Part shown: in pieces, positions 41,961-51,227 of the stretch | How positions within the stretch are numbered: the stretch's first letter is position 1 | Layout of the letters: each line of letters starts with the position of its first letter | From: Candidatus Zixiibacteriota bacterium | GTDB lineage: Bacteria > Zixibacteria > MSB-5A5 > DSPP01 | Length of the DNA stretch: 64,000 bases | NCBI GenBank assembly: GCA_022614805.1 | Contig: JAKEHY010000015.1 | Location: forward strand, 1 to 64,000 | Direction of reading: 5' to 3' | Made by a program: the position numbers and the translations under genes | Notes under the pieces: generated by a model | Databases searched by the model: none | Told to the model about the DNA's origin: nothing | What the model saw: the letters and a program-made list of their open reading frames with translations, nothing else

Positions 41961-43969
41961 CCCGAAATGGGCAGGATTATGGTGAAGGTGGTTCCCGATC
42001 CCGGTCTGCTCTGCACGTCAATTTTACCATTATGCTCGGTAATTATCCGATGGGCAATTGCCAGTCCCAAACCGGTGCCCGCCGATTTGGTAGTAAAGTA
42101 CGGCTCGAAAATCTTGGGCAGAACCTCCGGCGCTATCCCCGGGCCGGTGTCCTGGACAATAATTTCCAGACGGTTTTCGGAAGGGATGCTCCTGTTTTTC
42201 AACGCCAAGTTGCTGCCGTCCGGCGCCGCCTCACAAGCGTTGCGCACCAGGTTAAACAACGCTTTTTTGAGCTGCGAAGCGTCCATTTCAACTTCGGCTT
42301 CAACCGCCGGGTCAGCCTTGACTTTTAATCTCTTTGGGTTTCCCTCCAATTGCGCCGCCGTCACCAGTTCGTTCCAAAAATTTGCCCAGCCCGTTTTGTT
42401 TTTTTGCAGTTTCTCGCTTCGCACCAAACCGAGAAATTCCGAAACCGATTGGTTTATCCGCCTCGATTCGTTTTCGACCGCCGTTACGAATTTTTCAAAC
42501 TCGGCTTGGTCACCGGTGACTGAAAATTCGTTTTTCAACCGCTGGGCCGCAATGGAAATGGTGTTCAACGGATTGCGAATCTCGTGAGCTACCCCCGCCG
42601 CCAGGTTTCCCAAAAGCGCCAGCCGCTCGCTTTTTTTGGCTTCCTCTTCCAATTTTTTTAAACGGGTCAAATCGCTGATAACGGCAATTCCCCCCTCCAA
42701 CTCGCCGTTGGGTCCGAACAGGGGGGAGGTGGACCCCAAAAAGAACTGCCCTCCTTTTTCAAATTGCCATCCGCTTTTCGGCCGGCGGCTTTTCAGCACT
42801 TCCGAGAGGCCCAATTCGTCTTTTTGAAAAGCTTCACCGTAGCGTGACTTTTCATTCTCGGTCACTCCCAGGAGCTTCTCCGCCTGCCGGTTGGCCAGTT
42901 GGATTTGCTCTTCGGCGTCCACAACGACGACCGCCGCTTCCATATCCGCAAGAATGCGGTCGGTCGTTCCTTTCAGGCGGGTAAAGCTGGTCTCCAGCGT
43001 TTTGACCGATTCCGCCGAGGCAAAATAACCGTAGGCCACCAGTCCCAAGAGAAATAGCAGAGCGGAGAAGAAGATGATTTGATACCGGAACGAGGCTGAA
43101 ATCGATTGGAATCCTTCCAGCGAAAGTCCGACCCGGAACAAAGAAAGAGGGAAATCCGCGGCCGAAAAAGGATGCACGGCCTCGAAAACCTGATTCCCTT
43201 CAAAACTGGTCAAACGGGTGACTAAATGGGGGGAAGCAAGTGCGCTTTCCAGAAACGGTTCCCCCTGAATCCGGGTCATCTGCGAAACGTCCCGCGAGGC
43301 GAGGATAATCCCGTCCGCGGATTGCAAGACCACATAAACCACGCCTGGTGAGGCGGCGATTTTTTGAACCAGATACCCGATGCCGACCTCCTGTTGAAAA
43401 TTCTTCATAAAGGTCTGGTCAGCGACTAAGTTCACAATCCCCTTGGGCGTGCGCACCACAACTGCCATCCGCTCCCCGGCTAAAAAGTCCTCCGGCAGGC
43501 GGTAGGAAAAAGCCCGGTCGCGGTTGGAGCTTTTCAGAAAATCCCTCAACGTTGAATCAAACACGGAACTGTAAAAGTCATTTTCCCTGTCACGAGAATT
43601 GGTGAGCAAAAGCTTTCCGGCCGGAGAGAGGAGGTTGATGTAATCCAGTTGCGCCTCGTTGGCAATCTGTGAGAGGTCACCGACCGCCAGTCCGTGATTT
43701 TCCCATAAGTCGGCGACAAAGTAGCCCAAATCGGAAAGCCGGCTTTCCACCATACTTTCCAAAAGCCGGTTGGCCTTCAAGGCGTTGGTGGAGGCAAGCG
43801 AAAGCGTTTCCAAAAGCCCTTCCGCCTGCTGGCTCATCAACGCCAGCAAATCCTTTTTCGATTTCTGTATCCCAAAAAACACCAACCCGGCAAAAAGCAC
43901 GGCGAGAATCAGGGCGAAAAGGAGCGTGGTTTTGAGCGTCAAAGCCCGCCGAAGGCGGAATTGGGCCAT
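41957..43969 (-). CDS. Sensor histidine kinase partner of the NtrC-type regulator
   Basis: A 670-residue kinase from ATG 43969: transmembrane helix (LLFALILAVLFAGLVFFGI), large extracytoplasmic sensing region (about 45-310), second helix (IIFFSALLFLLGLVAYGYF), PAS domain (about 345-430; AAVVVVDAEEQIQLANRQA), HisKA with VAHEIRNPLNTI (His462), and HATPase with NLVRNACEAAP, DTGPGIAPEVLPKIFEPYF and GTGLGLAIAHRI. All catalytic boxes are intact. The frame stays open to 44077, but 43969 is preferred because a TTGACT/TACTTT promoter ends seven bases before it. Confidence 0.94.
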   Translation of the reverse strand: MAQFRLRRALTLKTTLLFALILAVLFAGLVFFGIQKSKKDLLALMSQQAEGLLETLSLASTNALKANRLLESMVESRLSDLGYFVADLWENHGLAVGDLSQIANEAQLDYINLLSPAGKLLLTNSRDRENDFYSSVFDSTLRDFLKSSNRDRAFSYRLPEDFLAGERMAVVVRTPKGIVNLVADQTFMKNFQQEVGIGYLVQKIAASPGVVYVVLQSADGIILASRDVSQMTRIQGEPFLESALASPHLVTRLTSFEGNQVFEAVHPFSAADFPLSLFRVGLSLEGFQSISASFRYQIIFFSALLFLLGLVAYGYFASAESVKTLETSFTRLKGTTDRILADMEAAVVVVDAEEQIQLANRQAEKLLGVTENEKSRYGEAFQKDELGLSEVLKSRRPKSGWQFEKGGQFFLGSTSPLFGPNGELEGGIAVISDLTRLKKLEEEAKKSERLALLGNLAAGVAHEIRNPLNTISIAAQRLKNEFSVTGDQAEFEKFVTAVENESRRINQSVSEFLGLVRSEKLQKNKTGWANFWNELVTAAQLEGNPKRLKVKADPAVEAEVEMDASQLKKALFNLVRNACEAAPDGSNLALKNRSIPSENRLEIIVQDTGPGIAPEVLPKIFEPYFTTKSAGTGLGLAIAHRIITEHNGKIDVQSRPGSGTTFTIILPISG

Positions 43970-43976
43970 CAACGAT

Positions 43977-44004
43977 AAAGTAGAAAAGCTGAAGGGGAAG
44001 TCAA
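43977..44004 (-). promoter_or_regulatory. Promoter of the two-component pair, leaderless type
   Basis: On the minus strand, TTGACT (44004-43999), 16 bases, TACTTT (43982-43977), then seven bases to ATG 43969. No Shine-Dalgarno sequence is present. Confidence 0.45.
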
Positions 44005-44080
44005 GACAACTTCGCCCCGACCGCTCGAGCCGGGCAGGCTCAGTCCCTTTTATATTGGTTGCATCGCCCGAGCCCAACCG

Positions 44081-44109
44081 TTGACTGGAGTGGGAAGATA
44101 CGCTATGCT
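44081..44109 (+). promoter_or_regulatory. Promoter of the GT-C-like gene
   Basis: TTGACT (44081-44086), 17 bases, TATGCT (44104-44109). The leader would be about 90 bases to ATG 44205. It diverges from the sensor-kinase promoter. Confidence 0.5.
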
Positions 44110-44204
44110 CTTGGCGAGCGAACCGGGATGATCTATCCCCGCCTTCTAAATTGTGCAGACTCTGGTGTCAAAAACCTTGTGGAGAACTTGTGATAAACGA
44201 AGCA

Positions 44205-45845
44205 ATGAGTGAAAAGGAGACGAAACCATCTGCACGACGAATTTTTGTGTTGACGTTTCTGTTGATGGCCGCGGCGGGCGCCGTGGCGCATTACTTGTTT
44301 GGCTTTTCGCACGCCGATCAATCCGGTCACGCGTGGGGTTCGGATGATGCCTACATATCGTATCGCTATGCGCTCAACCTGGCCAACGGTCACGGCTTGG
44401 TTTTCAATCCGGGTGAAAAAGTCGAGGGATATACCAATTTCCTTTATGTGCTGGTGGCAACGATTTTTGCCATGGTTAACCCCAGTGCCATCTATATTGG
44501 CTGCTTCATCTTCAATGTTTTGATGTTCCTGGCGGCCCTGGGGCTAGGTTTTTGGTATCTCAATCGAACCATCGGCGGGGTAAACACGCTCTTGGGATTC
44601 GCTTTTTTATGCCTGTCTCCCCTTTTGTGGGCTTGGCCCGCTTCTGGTCTGGAGACATCAACCGTGCTCTTGATACAGCTATCCATCTTCATCTGCGCCG
44701 ATTTCGGTTCCCAAAATCCTTCACCAACGGCCGGGCTTTTTTTCTGTTGTCTGGCCGGCATCTCTATTTTGATTCGTGCGGATGGGTTTGTTTTTCCGCT
44801 CATCTGTTGCTCCGCATTCATTCTGCGGAAAAGATGGCGGTATGGCTTCCTCGCGATGGGGGTCATTCTTGTCTTCACGGTCCTCTACATCGCCGCCAGA
44901 TATAAATACTATGGTGCTCCGTTTCCCAATACCTACTATGCGAAGGTGTCCGGGCCGCTGGACCAGCGGGTGATGTCCGCCGCAAAACAGTTGATTAAAT
45001 TCTGCGGGAAAACCGGCTTTTTTCTGTATCTGCTACCCTTGGCTTTTGGATGGCGCTCCTTCCTCGCGGCACTCAAATCCAGCCGGCGGCTTGACTTATC
45101 GGCGGCCCCTTTGATACCCTGCATCGCCGGCGGACTTCTGGCGTACTGGTTCTACATTGGCGGAGACGTGTTCTATGAACGGTTTTTACTCATACTCATT
45201 CCGTTGGGAGTCGCGCACCTTTTGGCCAGCGACAGCCATCCGGGGTTTGTCAGTTGGAACAAGTATGCCATTTTGGGCATTATCGGCTTGCAGCTGACTC
45301 CATTCGCTCTTGACAGGCGGTTCGAATACCAGCTCAAGAAATACGATCGATGGATTGATTTGGGCCAGTTTCTTGCGGTCAGACATCGGGACGCAACCTT
45401 GGCGATAGATGCCGCCGGCAAGGTGCCTTTCTATTCTGGTTTCCACACGATAGACATATTGGGCCTTAATGATCCCCATATAGGCCGGTTGCCCGTGGCT
45501 AACTTTAATGTAGCTGGCCACAACAAGTTCGATGCGGATTACGTTTTGGCCAAAAGGCCCGATTTGATTGCCGCCTGGGGAAACGAAGCGCTGGATTTGC
45601 AATGGGGGTTGACCAGGGGCAAGTATCGGTCAGGCGGGTATAGGCTCAAGTACGTGGTGAATGCTTCTTCACAAAGCAAGGCCGAAAACATCGTGGATGT
45701 GTCCCGCACTGACCAGAAGGGCATTGCCGCCTTGCACAAACAAGGCTACCAGTATTTAATGCTCATGAGACGGCCGGCCGCCGAGGATGGCAACGGCATA
45801 GCCCGTGCACGCTATGACTTACCTCCAACCACTCACCAGAGGTGA
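44205..45845 (+). CDS. Polytopic GT-C-like glycosyltransferase
   Basis: A 546-residue membrane protein (from ATG 44205) with about ten hydrophobic helices. The first extracytoplasmic loop has the Asp-Asp motif and pattern GSDDAYISYRYALNLANGHG followed by LVFNPGEKVEGYTN, seen in GT-C enzymes related to mycobacterial arabinofuranosyltransferase AftB and similar proteins using polyprenyl-phosphate sugars. The C-terminal quarter is a soluble extracytoplasmic domain. Substrate and acceptor are unknown. The open frame begins at 44151, but those residues look non-native. No Shine-Dalgarno sequence is clear, so the start is uncertain. Confidence 0.75.
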   Translation: MSEKETKPSARRIFVLTFLLMAAAGAVAHYLFGFSHADQSGHAWGSDDAYISYRYALNLANGHGLVFNPGEKVEGYTNFLYVLVATIFAMVNPSAIYIGCFIFNVLMFLAALGLGFWYLNRTIGGVNTLLGFAFLCLSPLLWAWPASGLETSTVLLIQLSIFICADFGSQNPSPTAGLFFCCLAGISILIRADGFVFPLICCSAFILRKRWRYGFLAMGVILVFTVLYIAARYKYYGAPFPNTYYAKVSGPLDQRVMSAAKQLIKFCGKTGFFLYLLPLAFGWRSFLAALKSSRRLDLSAAPLIPCIAGGLLAYWFYIGGDVFYERFLLILIPLGVAHLLASDSHPGFVSWNKYAILGIIGLQLTPFALDRRFEYQLKKYDRWIDLGQFLAVRHRDATLAIDAAGKVPFYSGFHTIDILGLNDPHIGRLPVANFNVAGHNKFDADYVLAKRPDLIAAWGNEALDLQWGLTRGKYRSGGYRLKYVVNASSQSKAENIVDVSRTDQKGIAALHKQGYQYLMLMRRPAAEDGNGIARARYDLPPTTHQR

Positions 45846-45922
45846 GTTGTGTCGTAAGCCAAAAAGAATGAACCAAATTTATAACCCGATACGGTTTTTT
45901 CCCTTGCAAAAAAACGGATGGC

Positions 45923-46042
45923 TTAAAAGGCCGAAATCACGAGCGAAAGAGGAAGAAAAGTCAAAATCCCCGCGGCCGTAACGGTTACGTAATTGACAAA
46001 TTTTTTATTGACGTAATTCCCCATCAGCTTTGGCTTGTATTG
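45923..46042 (-). pseudogene. Remnant of the 3' end of an Nramp-family transporter gene
   Basis: The minus strand from 46042 reads YKPKLMGNYVNKKF, continues VNYVTVTAAGILTF and ends SLVISAF followed by TAA (45923-45925). This is nearly the same as the C-terminus of the intact transporter gene at 48667 (KPKVMGNYVNKKFVNYVT...). An in-frame stop lies two codons upstream of the matching part, and nothing more of the gene is present. It is a partial duplicate of the 48667 gene, in the same orientation. Confidence 0.85.
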
Positions 46043-46058
46043 CTAAAGCACCAAAAGG

Positions 46059-46088
46059 TTGACACTGTTCGCAGGGGTTGACTACATT
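46059..46088 (+). promoter_or_regulatory. Promoter of the SGNH hydrolase gene
   Basis: TTGACA (46059-46064), 18 bases, TACATT (46083-46088), with ATG 46100 eleven bases later, giving a leader of at most about five bases. Confidence 0.45.
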
Positions 46089-46099
46089 GGTTTTGAACG

Positions 46100-47683
46100 A
46101 TGGGTAAAAAGCTCTTTTTTTCTATTTTCCTTTTTGTTTTCTCCCTTGCTTTCCTTGAATTGATTGCACGCGGGGTGGAGTCAAAACTTAAGCTGGCTCC
46201 GGAGAGGGCGGCCCACCGCTCCGGATGGCAGGTCGATTTTTTTCGCTCCCTTTTCCGCTGGCACGAGCCGGACCCCGACCTGCTCTGGCGCTTTAAGGCG
46301 GGGCTGACCAACCAACTTTTTCGGACGAACGCCGACCATCTTCTGGGTGCGGAAATTCCTAAAAAGAAAAGCGCTCGAAGCTTCCGCATCTTGCTTCTTG
46401 GAGATTCTTCTCCTGTCGGGTTGGGGCTTAAAATCCGATGGCAGGCCTTTGGCGAAAGAGCGCGGGAGCTTCTGGAAATGCAATACGGGGAGAGGCGGGA
46501 TTTTGAACTGATAAACGCCGCCGTTTCCGGCTATACCAGCGAACAAATCGCCCGCTTTCTCCGCTTGAAGGGATGGCAATACCAGCCGGACGTCGTCGTT
46601 TTGTACTGCGGCAATAACGATGCTTCCATTTCCGGGACCGTCACCGACCGGCGGCTTTTGGAAACCCAGCGGTTTTTGGCCGCTCGCAGAATGCTTGCTC
46701 AATTAGCTTTTTACCGGATTTTAAGCGGCATACTGAAACCCGGAGAGGCTTTCGAAAGCGGGGCGGGCGAATCTCTCAAAGTCCGGGTTTCGGCCGAGGA
46801 ATTCGGTCAAAATCTTGTCGAAATCGCCCGTCAATGCCAAAAACACCGCCGCCCGTTAATCGTTCTGAAGCCGCCGGTGCCTTATCTTTGGCCGGCGGGT
46901 TTGCAGTTTAAAGTCTTTACCCATTTGGGAGGCGAAACGGGTGAATTTTTGATGCCGGAGGCAATGATCAAAATCCTTGGGCGAAAGCTCAAATACTGTC
47001 TTTCCCAATCGGTTTTGACCCAAAGCCCCGACCGTTTGGACCCCTTCACACAGCGCGTCTATTCGGCCGCTTTTTCCGATTCGATGCCTCCGGCAGCGGC
47101 CGTGACCTATTACCGTAAACTCATCGCCGAAGGCCGTGACGACCCGGTTCAATTCAACAACCTGGGGGTTTCATTTTGGGAGCTTCATCAGTATGAGCAG
47201 GCGGACTCCTGTTTACGGCTGGCCCGCGATTTGTTCAATCGCCTGTATGGCAAAAGCTCCTCTCCGGCAGTGGCGGCCGCCGGCGCTCCCCTCCTCTTCA
47301 ATCTCGGAATCAACTTGCTATCGGATAGGAAGGAGAACTTGACCGAATTTGCCGACACGACCGGCTTGGCGTTTGCCTATCTGGATTCCGCCCTTCAGGC
47401 TGATTTTTTTTCACTCCGCATCAAAAAGGAATACGGGCGGAAACTTGACCTTCTGACATCCTTCGAAAATGTAACGGTTCTTGACCTTCCCGAACTCTTC
47501 CGGAAAAGCGGCGGGGAAAAACTCTTTATCGACCACTGCCATCCCACGGAAGAAGGCCACCGTTTGATTGCGGAGGAAGTATTTAAAGTTATTCAAACTC
47601 ATCTGCCCGTCGCCGAGAGAAAGCAGTCCCGAAAATCGGCGGGAAGTCAAGGCGGCCTTATAATTAACCGATATTATAATTAG
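46100..47683 (+). CDS. Membrane-anchored SGNH/GDSL hydrolase-like protein
   Basis: A 527-residue protein with an N-terminal anchor or signal (LFFSIFLFVFSLAFLELIA) and an SGNH hydrolase fold interrupted by a long insert. Block I is ILLLGDSSPVGLGLK, block II Gly lies in NAAVSGYTSEQ, block III Asn in VVLYCGNNDAS, and block V is IDHCHPTEEGHRLIAEE with the catalytic D-x2-H. The middle (about 270-440) contains a TPR-like helical pair. Related proteins act on acylated polysaccharides or lipids, but the substrate is unknown here. It lies between the duplicated ends of the transporter gene. Confidence 0.85.
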   Translation: MGKKLFFSIFLFVFSLAFLELIARGVESKLKLAPERAAHRSGWQVDFFRSLFRWHEPDPDLLWRFKAGLTNQLFRTNADHLLGAEIPKKKSARSFRILLLGDSSPVGLGLKIRWQAFGERARELLEMQYGERRDFELINAAVSGYTSEQIARFLRLKGWQYQPDVVVLYCGNNDASISGTVTDRRLLETQRFLAARRMLAQLAFYRILSGILKPGEAFESGAGESLKVRVSAEEFGQNLVEIARQCQKHRRPLIVLKPPVPYLWPAGLQFKVFTHLGGETGEFLMPEAMIKILGRKLKYCLSQSVLTQSPDRLDPFTQRVYSAAFSDSMPPAAAVTYYRKLIAEGRDDPVQFNNLGVSFWELHQYEQADSCLRLARDLFNRLYGKSSSPAVAAAGAPLLFNLGINLLSDRKENLTEFADTTGLAFAYLDSALQADFFSLRIKKEYGRKLDLLTSFENVTVLDLPELFRKSGGEKLFIDHCHPTEEGHRLIAEEVFKVIQTHLPVAERKQSRKSAGSQGGLIINRYYN

Positions 47684-47719
47684 CATGAAGGATTTTTTGC
47701 AGTAAAGGAATCTCGGGTT

Positions 47720-48034
47720 GTGGTATTTTTTCTGGCTGTTGTAGCGTTGCTGTGCATTGGGTTCGACTGGTTCTTTCTTTCCAAAGCAGGGCAGATCGGG
47801 GACACAAAGACCGGCCTTGGCGACCCAGTCAAAGCACTTGAGCTTGAAAACCGTGCAACTCCCTTCCTTGTTTGTGCAGCTCTAGCCATTGGAGGAATAG
47901 GTTACGCAATATCTCGTATACCAATCGCGCTCCGGATACTCTTCGCGATAATTGTTGCCGGGTTTGCTCTGGTGGGGCTTTGGCTCATCGGCGGTGAAAT
48001 AGAAACTGCAAATCTTGGCAATTTCACGAATTGA
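47720..48034 (+). CDS. Small membrane protein, unknown
   Basis: A 104-residue protein with three hydrophobic helices (VFFLAVVALLCIGFDWFFL; ATPFLVCAALAIGGIGYAI; LRILFAIIVAGFALVGLWLI). No family is recognised. GTG 47720 is assumed and no strong Shine-Dalgarno sequence is visible. The DNA is more AT-rich than the neighbours. The 3' end overlaps the open frame of the YiiX-like gene. Confidence 0.5.
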   Translation: MVFFLAVVALLCIGFDWFFLSKAGQIGDTKTGLGDPVKALELENRATPFLVCAALAIGGIGYAISRIPIALRILFAIIVAGFALVGLWLIGGEIETANLGNFTN

Positions 48035-48044
48035 TCAGATTACC

Positions 48045-48650
48045 ATGACGGTCATCACATTAATTTTTCTTTTATTGCTTCTCGGCTGCTCCGGTCAAGG
48101 GAAATATGAGCCAAGGAACGGAGACATAGTATTTCAGACATCATTATCGGCGCAGAGTCTGGCAATCCAATTGGCTACGAAATCACCCTATAGTCATATG
48201 GGAATTGTTTACATCCGCAATGGTCATCCTTTTGTATTCGAAGCTGTACAGGTGGTGAAAGTAACACCGTTGCATGAATGGGTCAGACGTGGGAAGCATG
48301 GTCATTTTGTGGTGAAGCGCCTCATAAATGCAGAATCAGTGCTGACTGCGGAGACCATTCAAAAGATGCAGGCTATTGGTGAAAAGTTTGTGGGGCGAGA
48401 TTATGATGTGTATTTTGAGTGGTCGGATGACCGCTTATACTGCTCTGAATTGGTGTGGAAGATCTTTAAGCGAGGTGCAGGGGTAAAAATTGGCCGTTTA
48501 GAAAAGCTGGGAGACTTTGACTTGTCGGCTCCGGCCGTTCAAGCGAAAGTCCGTGAGCGTTTGGGAAAAAACCCTCCGCTGAACGAGACAGTTATTTCTC
48601 CGGCCGAAATGTTCGCATCGTCAAAATTGGGCACCGTATATGAGAAGTAA
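48045..48650 (+). CDS. YiiX/YebB-like NlpC/P60-superfamily lipoprotein
   Basis: A 201-residue lipoprotein from ATG 48045, with lipobox LLLLGC (Cys15). It has the circularly permuted papain-like (YiiX/YebB, LRAT-like) fold: GDIVFQTSL, catalytic His51 in SPYSHMGIVYI, and catalytic Cys133 in DRLYCSELVWKIF. Members cleave amide or thioester bonds, possibly in peptidoglycan or lipids; the substrate is unknown. The frame opens at TTG 48015, but the lipoprotein signal starts at 48045. The region is relatively AT-rich and lies between the duplicated transporter ends. Confidence 0.82.
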   Translation: MTVITLIFLLLLLGCSGQGKYEPRNGDIVFQTSLSAQSLAIQLATKSPYSHMGIVYIRNGHPFVFEAVQVVKVTPLHEWVRRGKHGHFVVKRLINAESVLTAETIQKMQAIGEKFVGRDYDVYFEWSDDRLYCSELVWKIFKRGAGVKIGRLEKLGDFDLSAPAVQAKVRERLGKNPPLNETVISPAEMFASSKLGTVYEK

Positions 48651-48666
48651 AATACAACGGATCAGC

Positions 48667-49896
48667 TTAAAACGCCGAAATCACCAGCGAAAGGGAAAGG
48701 AAGGTCAAAATTGCCACGGTGGCGATGGTTACGTAGTTGACGAACTTTTTGTTGACGTAGTTCCCCATCACCTTCGGTTTGTTGATGATAATGACCATAA
48801 AGGCGAGCGTAAGCGGCAGCAAAATTCCGTTTAACACCTGCGACCAGTACATCACCTGAATCAAGGGCAGCCCCGGCACCACGACGGTCAAAACTCCCAG
48901 CAAAATCAAAAGAGAATACAGCCCGTAGAATTGCGGCGCTTCGGCAAAGGTTTTGTTGACCCCGTTTTCCCACCCCATCCCTTCGCACACCACGTAGGCG
49001 GTGGAAAGGGGAAGAATCGAGGCGGCGAAAAGAGAGGCGTTTAGAAGCCCGAACGAGAAAAGAAAGGCGGCATAGTCCCCGGCCAAAGGTCGCAAGGCTA
49101 AAGCCGCCTCTTCCGCCGATTCAATCCGTATGTTCTGCGGATGTAGGGTGGCGGCGCAGGCGATGACGATAAAAGCGGCCACCACCGAGACCACGATTGA
49201 ACCGGCGAGCACGTCAAGCCGGGAGAACTTCAGATGTTCGATTTTGACGTCCTTTTCCACAATCGCCGACTGTAAATAAAACTGCATCCAGGGTGCAATC
49301 GTGGTCCCCACCAGCGCGATGAGGATGCCGATTTCCCCCGGGTTGAAGCTCATTTGTGGAACGGCGAACCCGCGGGCGACTTCGCTCCAGTCTGGACGGG
49401 CCATAAAGCCGGTAACGATATAGGCGGCGTAAAACAGGGTGGCGACCAGAAAGATTTTTTCCACCGATTTGTAACTTCCCTTGACCGCCAAAAGCCAGAC
49501 CAAAACCCCCGCCACCGGCACGCTCCACTCCCGGCCGACGCGGAAAATCTCCAGGCTGGCGGCCACGCCGGCAAATTCCGCCACCGTGTTGGCATAGTTG
49601 GCCGCCACGAGGATGATGAGAAAGTAGAAGGTGATTTTAACGCCGAACTGCTCGCGAATCAAATCGGAAAGTCCCTTCCCCGTCACCACCCCCATCCGGG
49701 CGGACATTTCCTGAATTAAAATCAAAAGGAAAGTTATGGGAACAAACGACCAAAGGAATCGGTAGCCGAAATGCGCCCCGGCGATGGAGTAGGTGGTAAT
49801 CCCGCCGGCGTCGTTATCGACGTTGGAGGTGATGAACCCCGGTCCCAAGATGGCCAGAATGACGAATACCTGCCGCCAGCGGGAGAGAATCTTCAC
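48667..49896 (-). CDS. Nramp-family divalent metal transporter, non-canonical metal site
   Basis: A 409-residue transporter with about eleven helices. It begins like Nramp (ILGPGFITSNVDNDAGGITT) but the canonical DPGN of helix 1 reads DNDAG (27-31), and the MPH of helix 6 reads APW (GTTIAPWMQFYLQS). Absence of the Met is shared with Nramp-related magnesium transporters, so Mg2+ or another ion is possible (inference). Its ATG overlaps the stop of the DUF512 gene. A decayed copy of its last 39 codons lies at 45923-46042. Confidence 0.85.
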   Translation of the reverse strand: MKILSRWRQVFVILAILGPGFITSNVDNDAGGITTYSIAGAHFGYRFLWSFVPITFLLILIQEMSARMGVVTGKGLSDLIREQFGVKITFYFLIILVAANYANTVAEFAGVAASLEIFRVGREWSVPVAGVLVWLLAVKGSYKSVEKIFLVATLFYAAYIVTGFMARPDWSEVARGFAVPQMSFNPGEIGILIALVGTTIAPWMQFYLQSAIVEKDVKIEHLKFSRLDVLAGSIVVSVVAAFIVIACAATLHPQNIRIESAEEAALALRPLAGDYAAFLFSFGLLNASLFAASILPLSTAYVVCEGMGWENGVNKTFAEAPQFYGLYSLLILLGVLTVVVPGLPLIQVMYWSQVLNGILLPLTLAFMVIIINKPKVMGNYVNKKFVNYVTIATVAILTFLSLSLVISAF

Positions 49897-51227
49897 GCCG
49901 AAAAGTTAAACTGGGCTTTCAAATGCTTCCGTTTGCGGCCGGAGTTCTCCAAATTCAAAAGCGTATCCACCAAGGTCGGCTCCCCGACAATGACCGGCAG
50001 TCCCAAAATTTCCGAAAGCTCGGCGGGCGTCATCTCGTCCAAAAATACGCCGGAAAGATTGACGCAGTAAGGGGGGAGCAAAACCGCATCAAAATCCCGC
50101 CCCGCTTCCGAGATCCCGGCCAGCATATCCTCTCCAATCAACAGCCCGGCCACGGTCACGCCCGATCCAAAAAAACGGTTTTCCAGTCCCAGCACATCAA
50201 TTTCAGGATGGGACGCCCATTCCATTATTCTGTCCGCGCATTTTTTCAAGGTCGGGTAGGCCGAACGGCCGGTTACGACCAGATAGCGCTTCTTTGGGCC
50301 GATCCGGGAAAGCCTCCCAACGTGCGCCTCCGTATCGTCAAGAATGTGCCGAATCATTCCGATGCCGTTCTCCAACTGCGGAAAACCGTCATAATATTCC
50401 GCCGGGGGAACTTCCCGCCCAGCCAGCGTGAACCACTCGTCAGCGGCGTAAAGAAAATTTATTCCCCACTTGGCCCGGAATGCTTTTTGTCGATTCTCTA
50501 CGTAATCAACCATCGCTCCGGCATATTCGGCATCAACCGGACGCAAGGGCCTCAAGTGGCTGCGATATTGGGTCAGCCCCACCGGCACAATCGCCAAAGT
50601 CGGCACCATCGGATAGCAGGCCGCCAAATCGCTTATGGTTTTTTCCAGCTCCCGCCCGTCGTTGAAATCGGGGCACAACACCACTTGCGTGTGCTGCACG
50701 ATGCCGTGCGAAAAGAAAAGCTCCATCAATGGCCTCAATTCGGGCGCTTTGGGGTTTTCCAGAAACTCCTTGCGGAGCGCCTCGTTGGTGGTGTGGACGG
50801 AGACGTAAAGCGGCGAAAGGTGATATTCGATAATCCGTTCAATGTCGGACGGTTTTAGATTCGTGAGGGTGACGAACTGCCCGTAGAGAAACGAGAGCCG
50901 GTAGTCATCATCTTTGATGTACAAAGTCCTGCGCATCCGGCGGGGATTCTGGCGGACAAAGCAAAAATTGCAGTTGTTTTTGCAGGTAATGATTTTGTCC
51001 GCTTCCGGCACAATCCCCAGTTCTTCATCATAATCCTTCTCGATTTCGAAAAGCAGTTCTTCGCCGTTTTCCTTGCGAACCAGCACGTCCAATTCTTCGC
51101 CGGCGCTCTGAAAGCGCAGGTCCAAAAAGTCGTTGACAGCCCGCCGGTTGATGGAAACGAGCTCATCCCCGGCTGCCAACCCCAATTCGGTGGCGATGGA
51201 GGAGGGTTCGATTTGGCGAATTTTCAT
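49893..51227 (-). CDS. DUF512-family PDZ / radical-SAM-like protein
   Basis: A 444-residue protein: an N-terminal PDZ-like domain (about 1-65; GLAAGDELVSINRRAVNDFL), a Cys-x3-Cys-x2-Cys motif CKNNCNFC (Cys82, Cys86, Cys89) as in radical-SAM enzymes, followed by FVRQNPRRMRRTLYIKDDD and the DUF512 C-terminal domain (YPTLKKCADRIMEW). Function is unestablished, though the family is widespread in Firmicutes, Chloroflexi and FCB phyla. ATG 51227 is assumed. Overlap with the transporter gene (49893-49896) suggests co-translation. Confidence 0.9.
   Translation of the reverse strand: MKIRQIEPSSIATELGLAAGDELVSINRRAVNDFLDLRFQSAGEELDVLVRKENGEELLFEIEKDYDEELGIVPEADKIITCKNNCNFCFVRQNPRRMRRTLYIKDDDYRLSFLYGQFVTLTNLKPSDIERIIEYHLSPLYVSVHTTNEALRKEFLENPKAPELRPLMELFFSHGIVQHTQVVLCPDFNDGRELEKTISDLAACYPMVPTLAIVPVGLTQYRSHLRPLRPVDAEYAGAMVDYVENRQKAFRAKWGINFLYAADEWFTLAGREVPPAEYYDGFPQLENGIGMIRHILDDTEAHVGRLSRIGPKKRYLVVTGRSAYPTLKKCADRIMEWASHPEIDVLGLENRFFGSGVTVAGLLIGEDMLAGISEAGRDFDAVLLPPYCVNLSGVFLDEMTPAELSEILGLPVIVGEPTLVDTLLNLENSGRKRKHLKAQFNFSA

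Noticed and set aside
44151-44204. Upstream start of the GT-C-like gene
   Set aside because: The 18 added residues are Cys-rich and unlike a membrane-protein start; ATG 44205 precedes a normal cytoplasmic segment.
47684-47719. Terminator after the SGNH gene
   Set aside because: No stem followed by a T run is present in the short gap.
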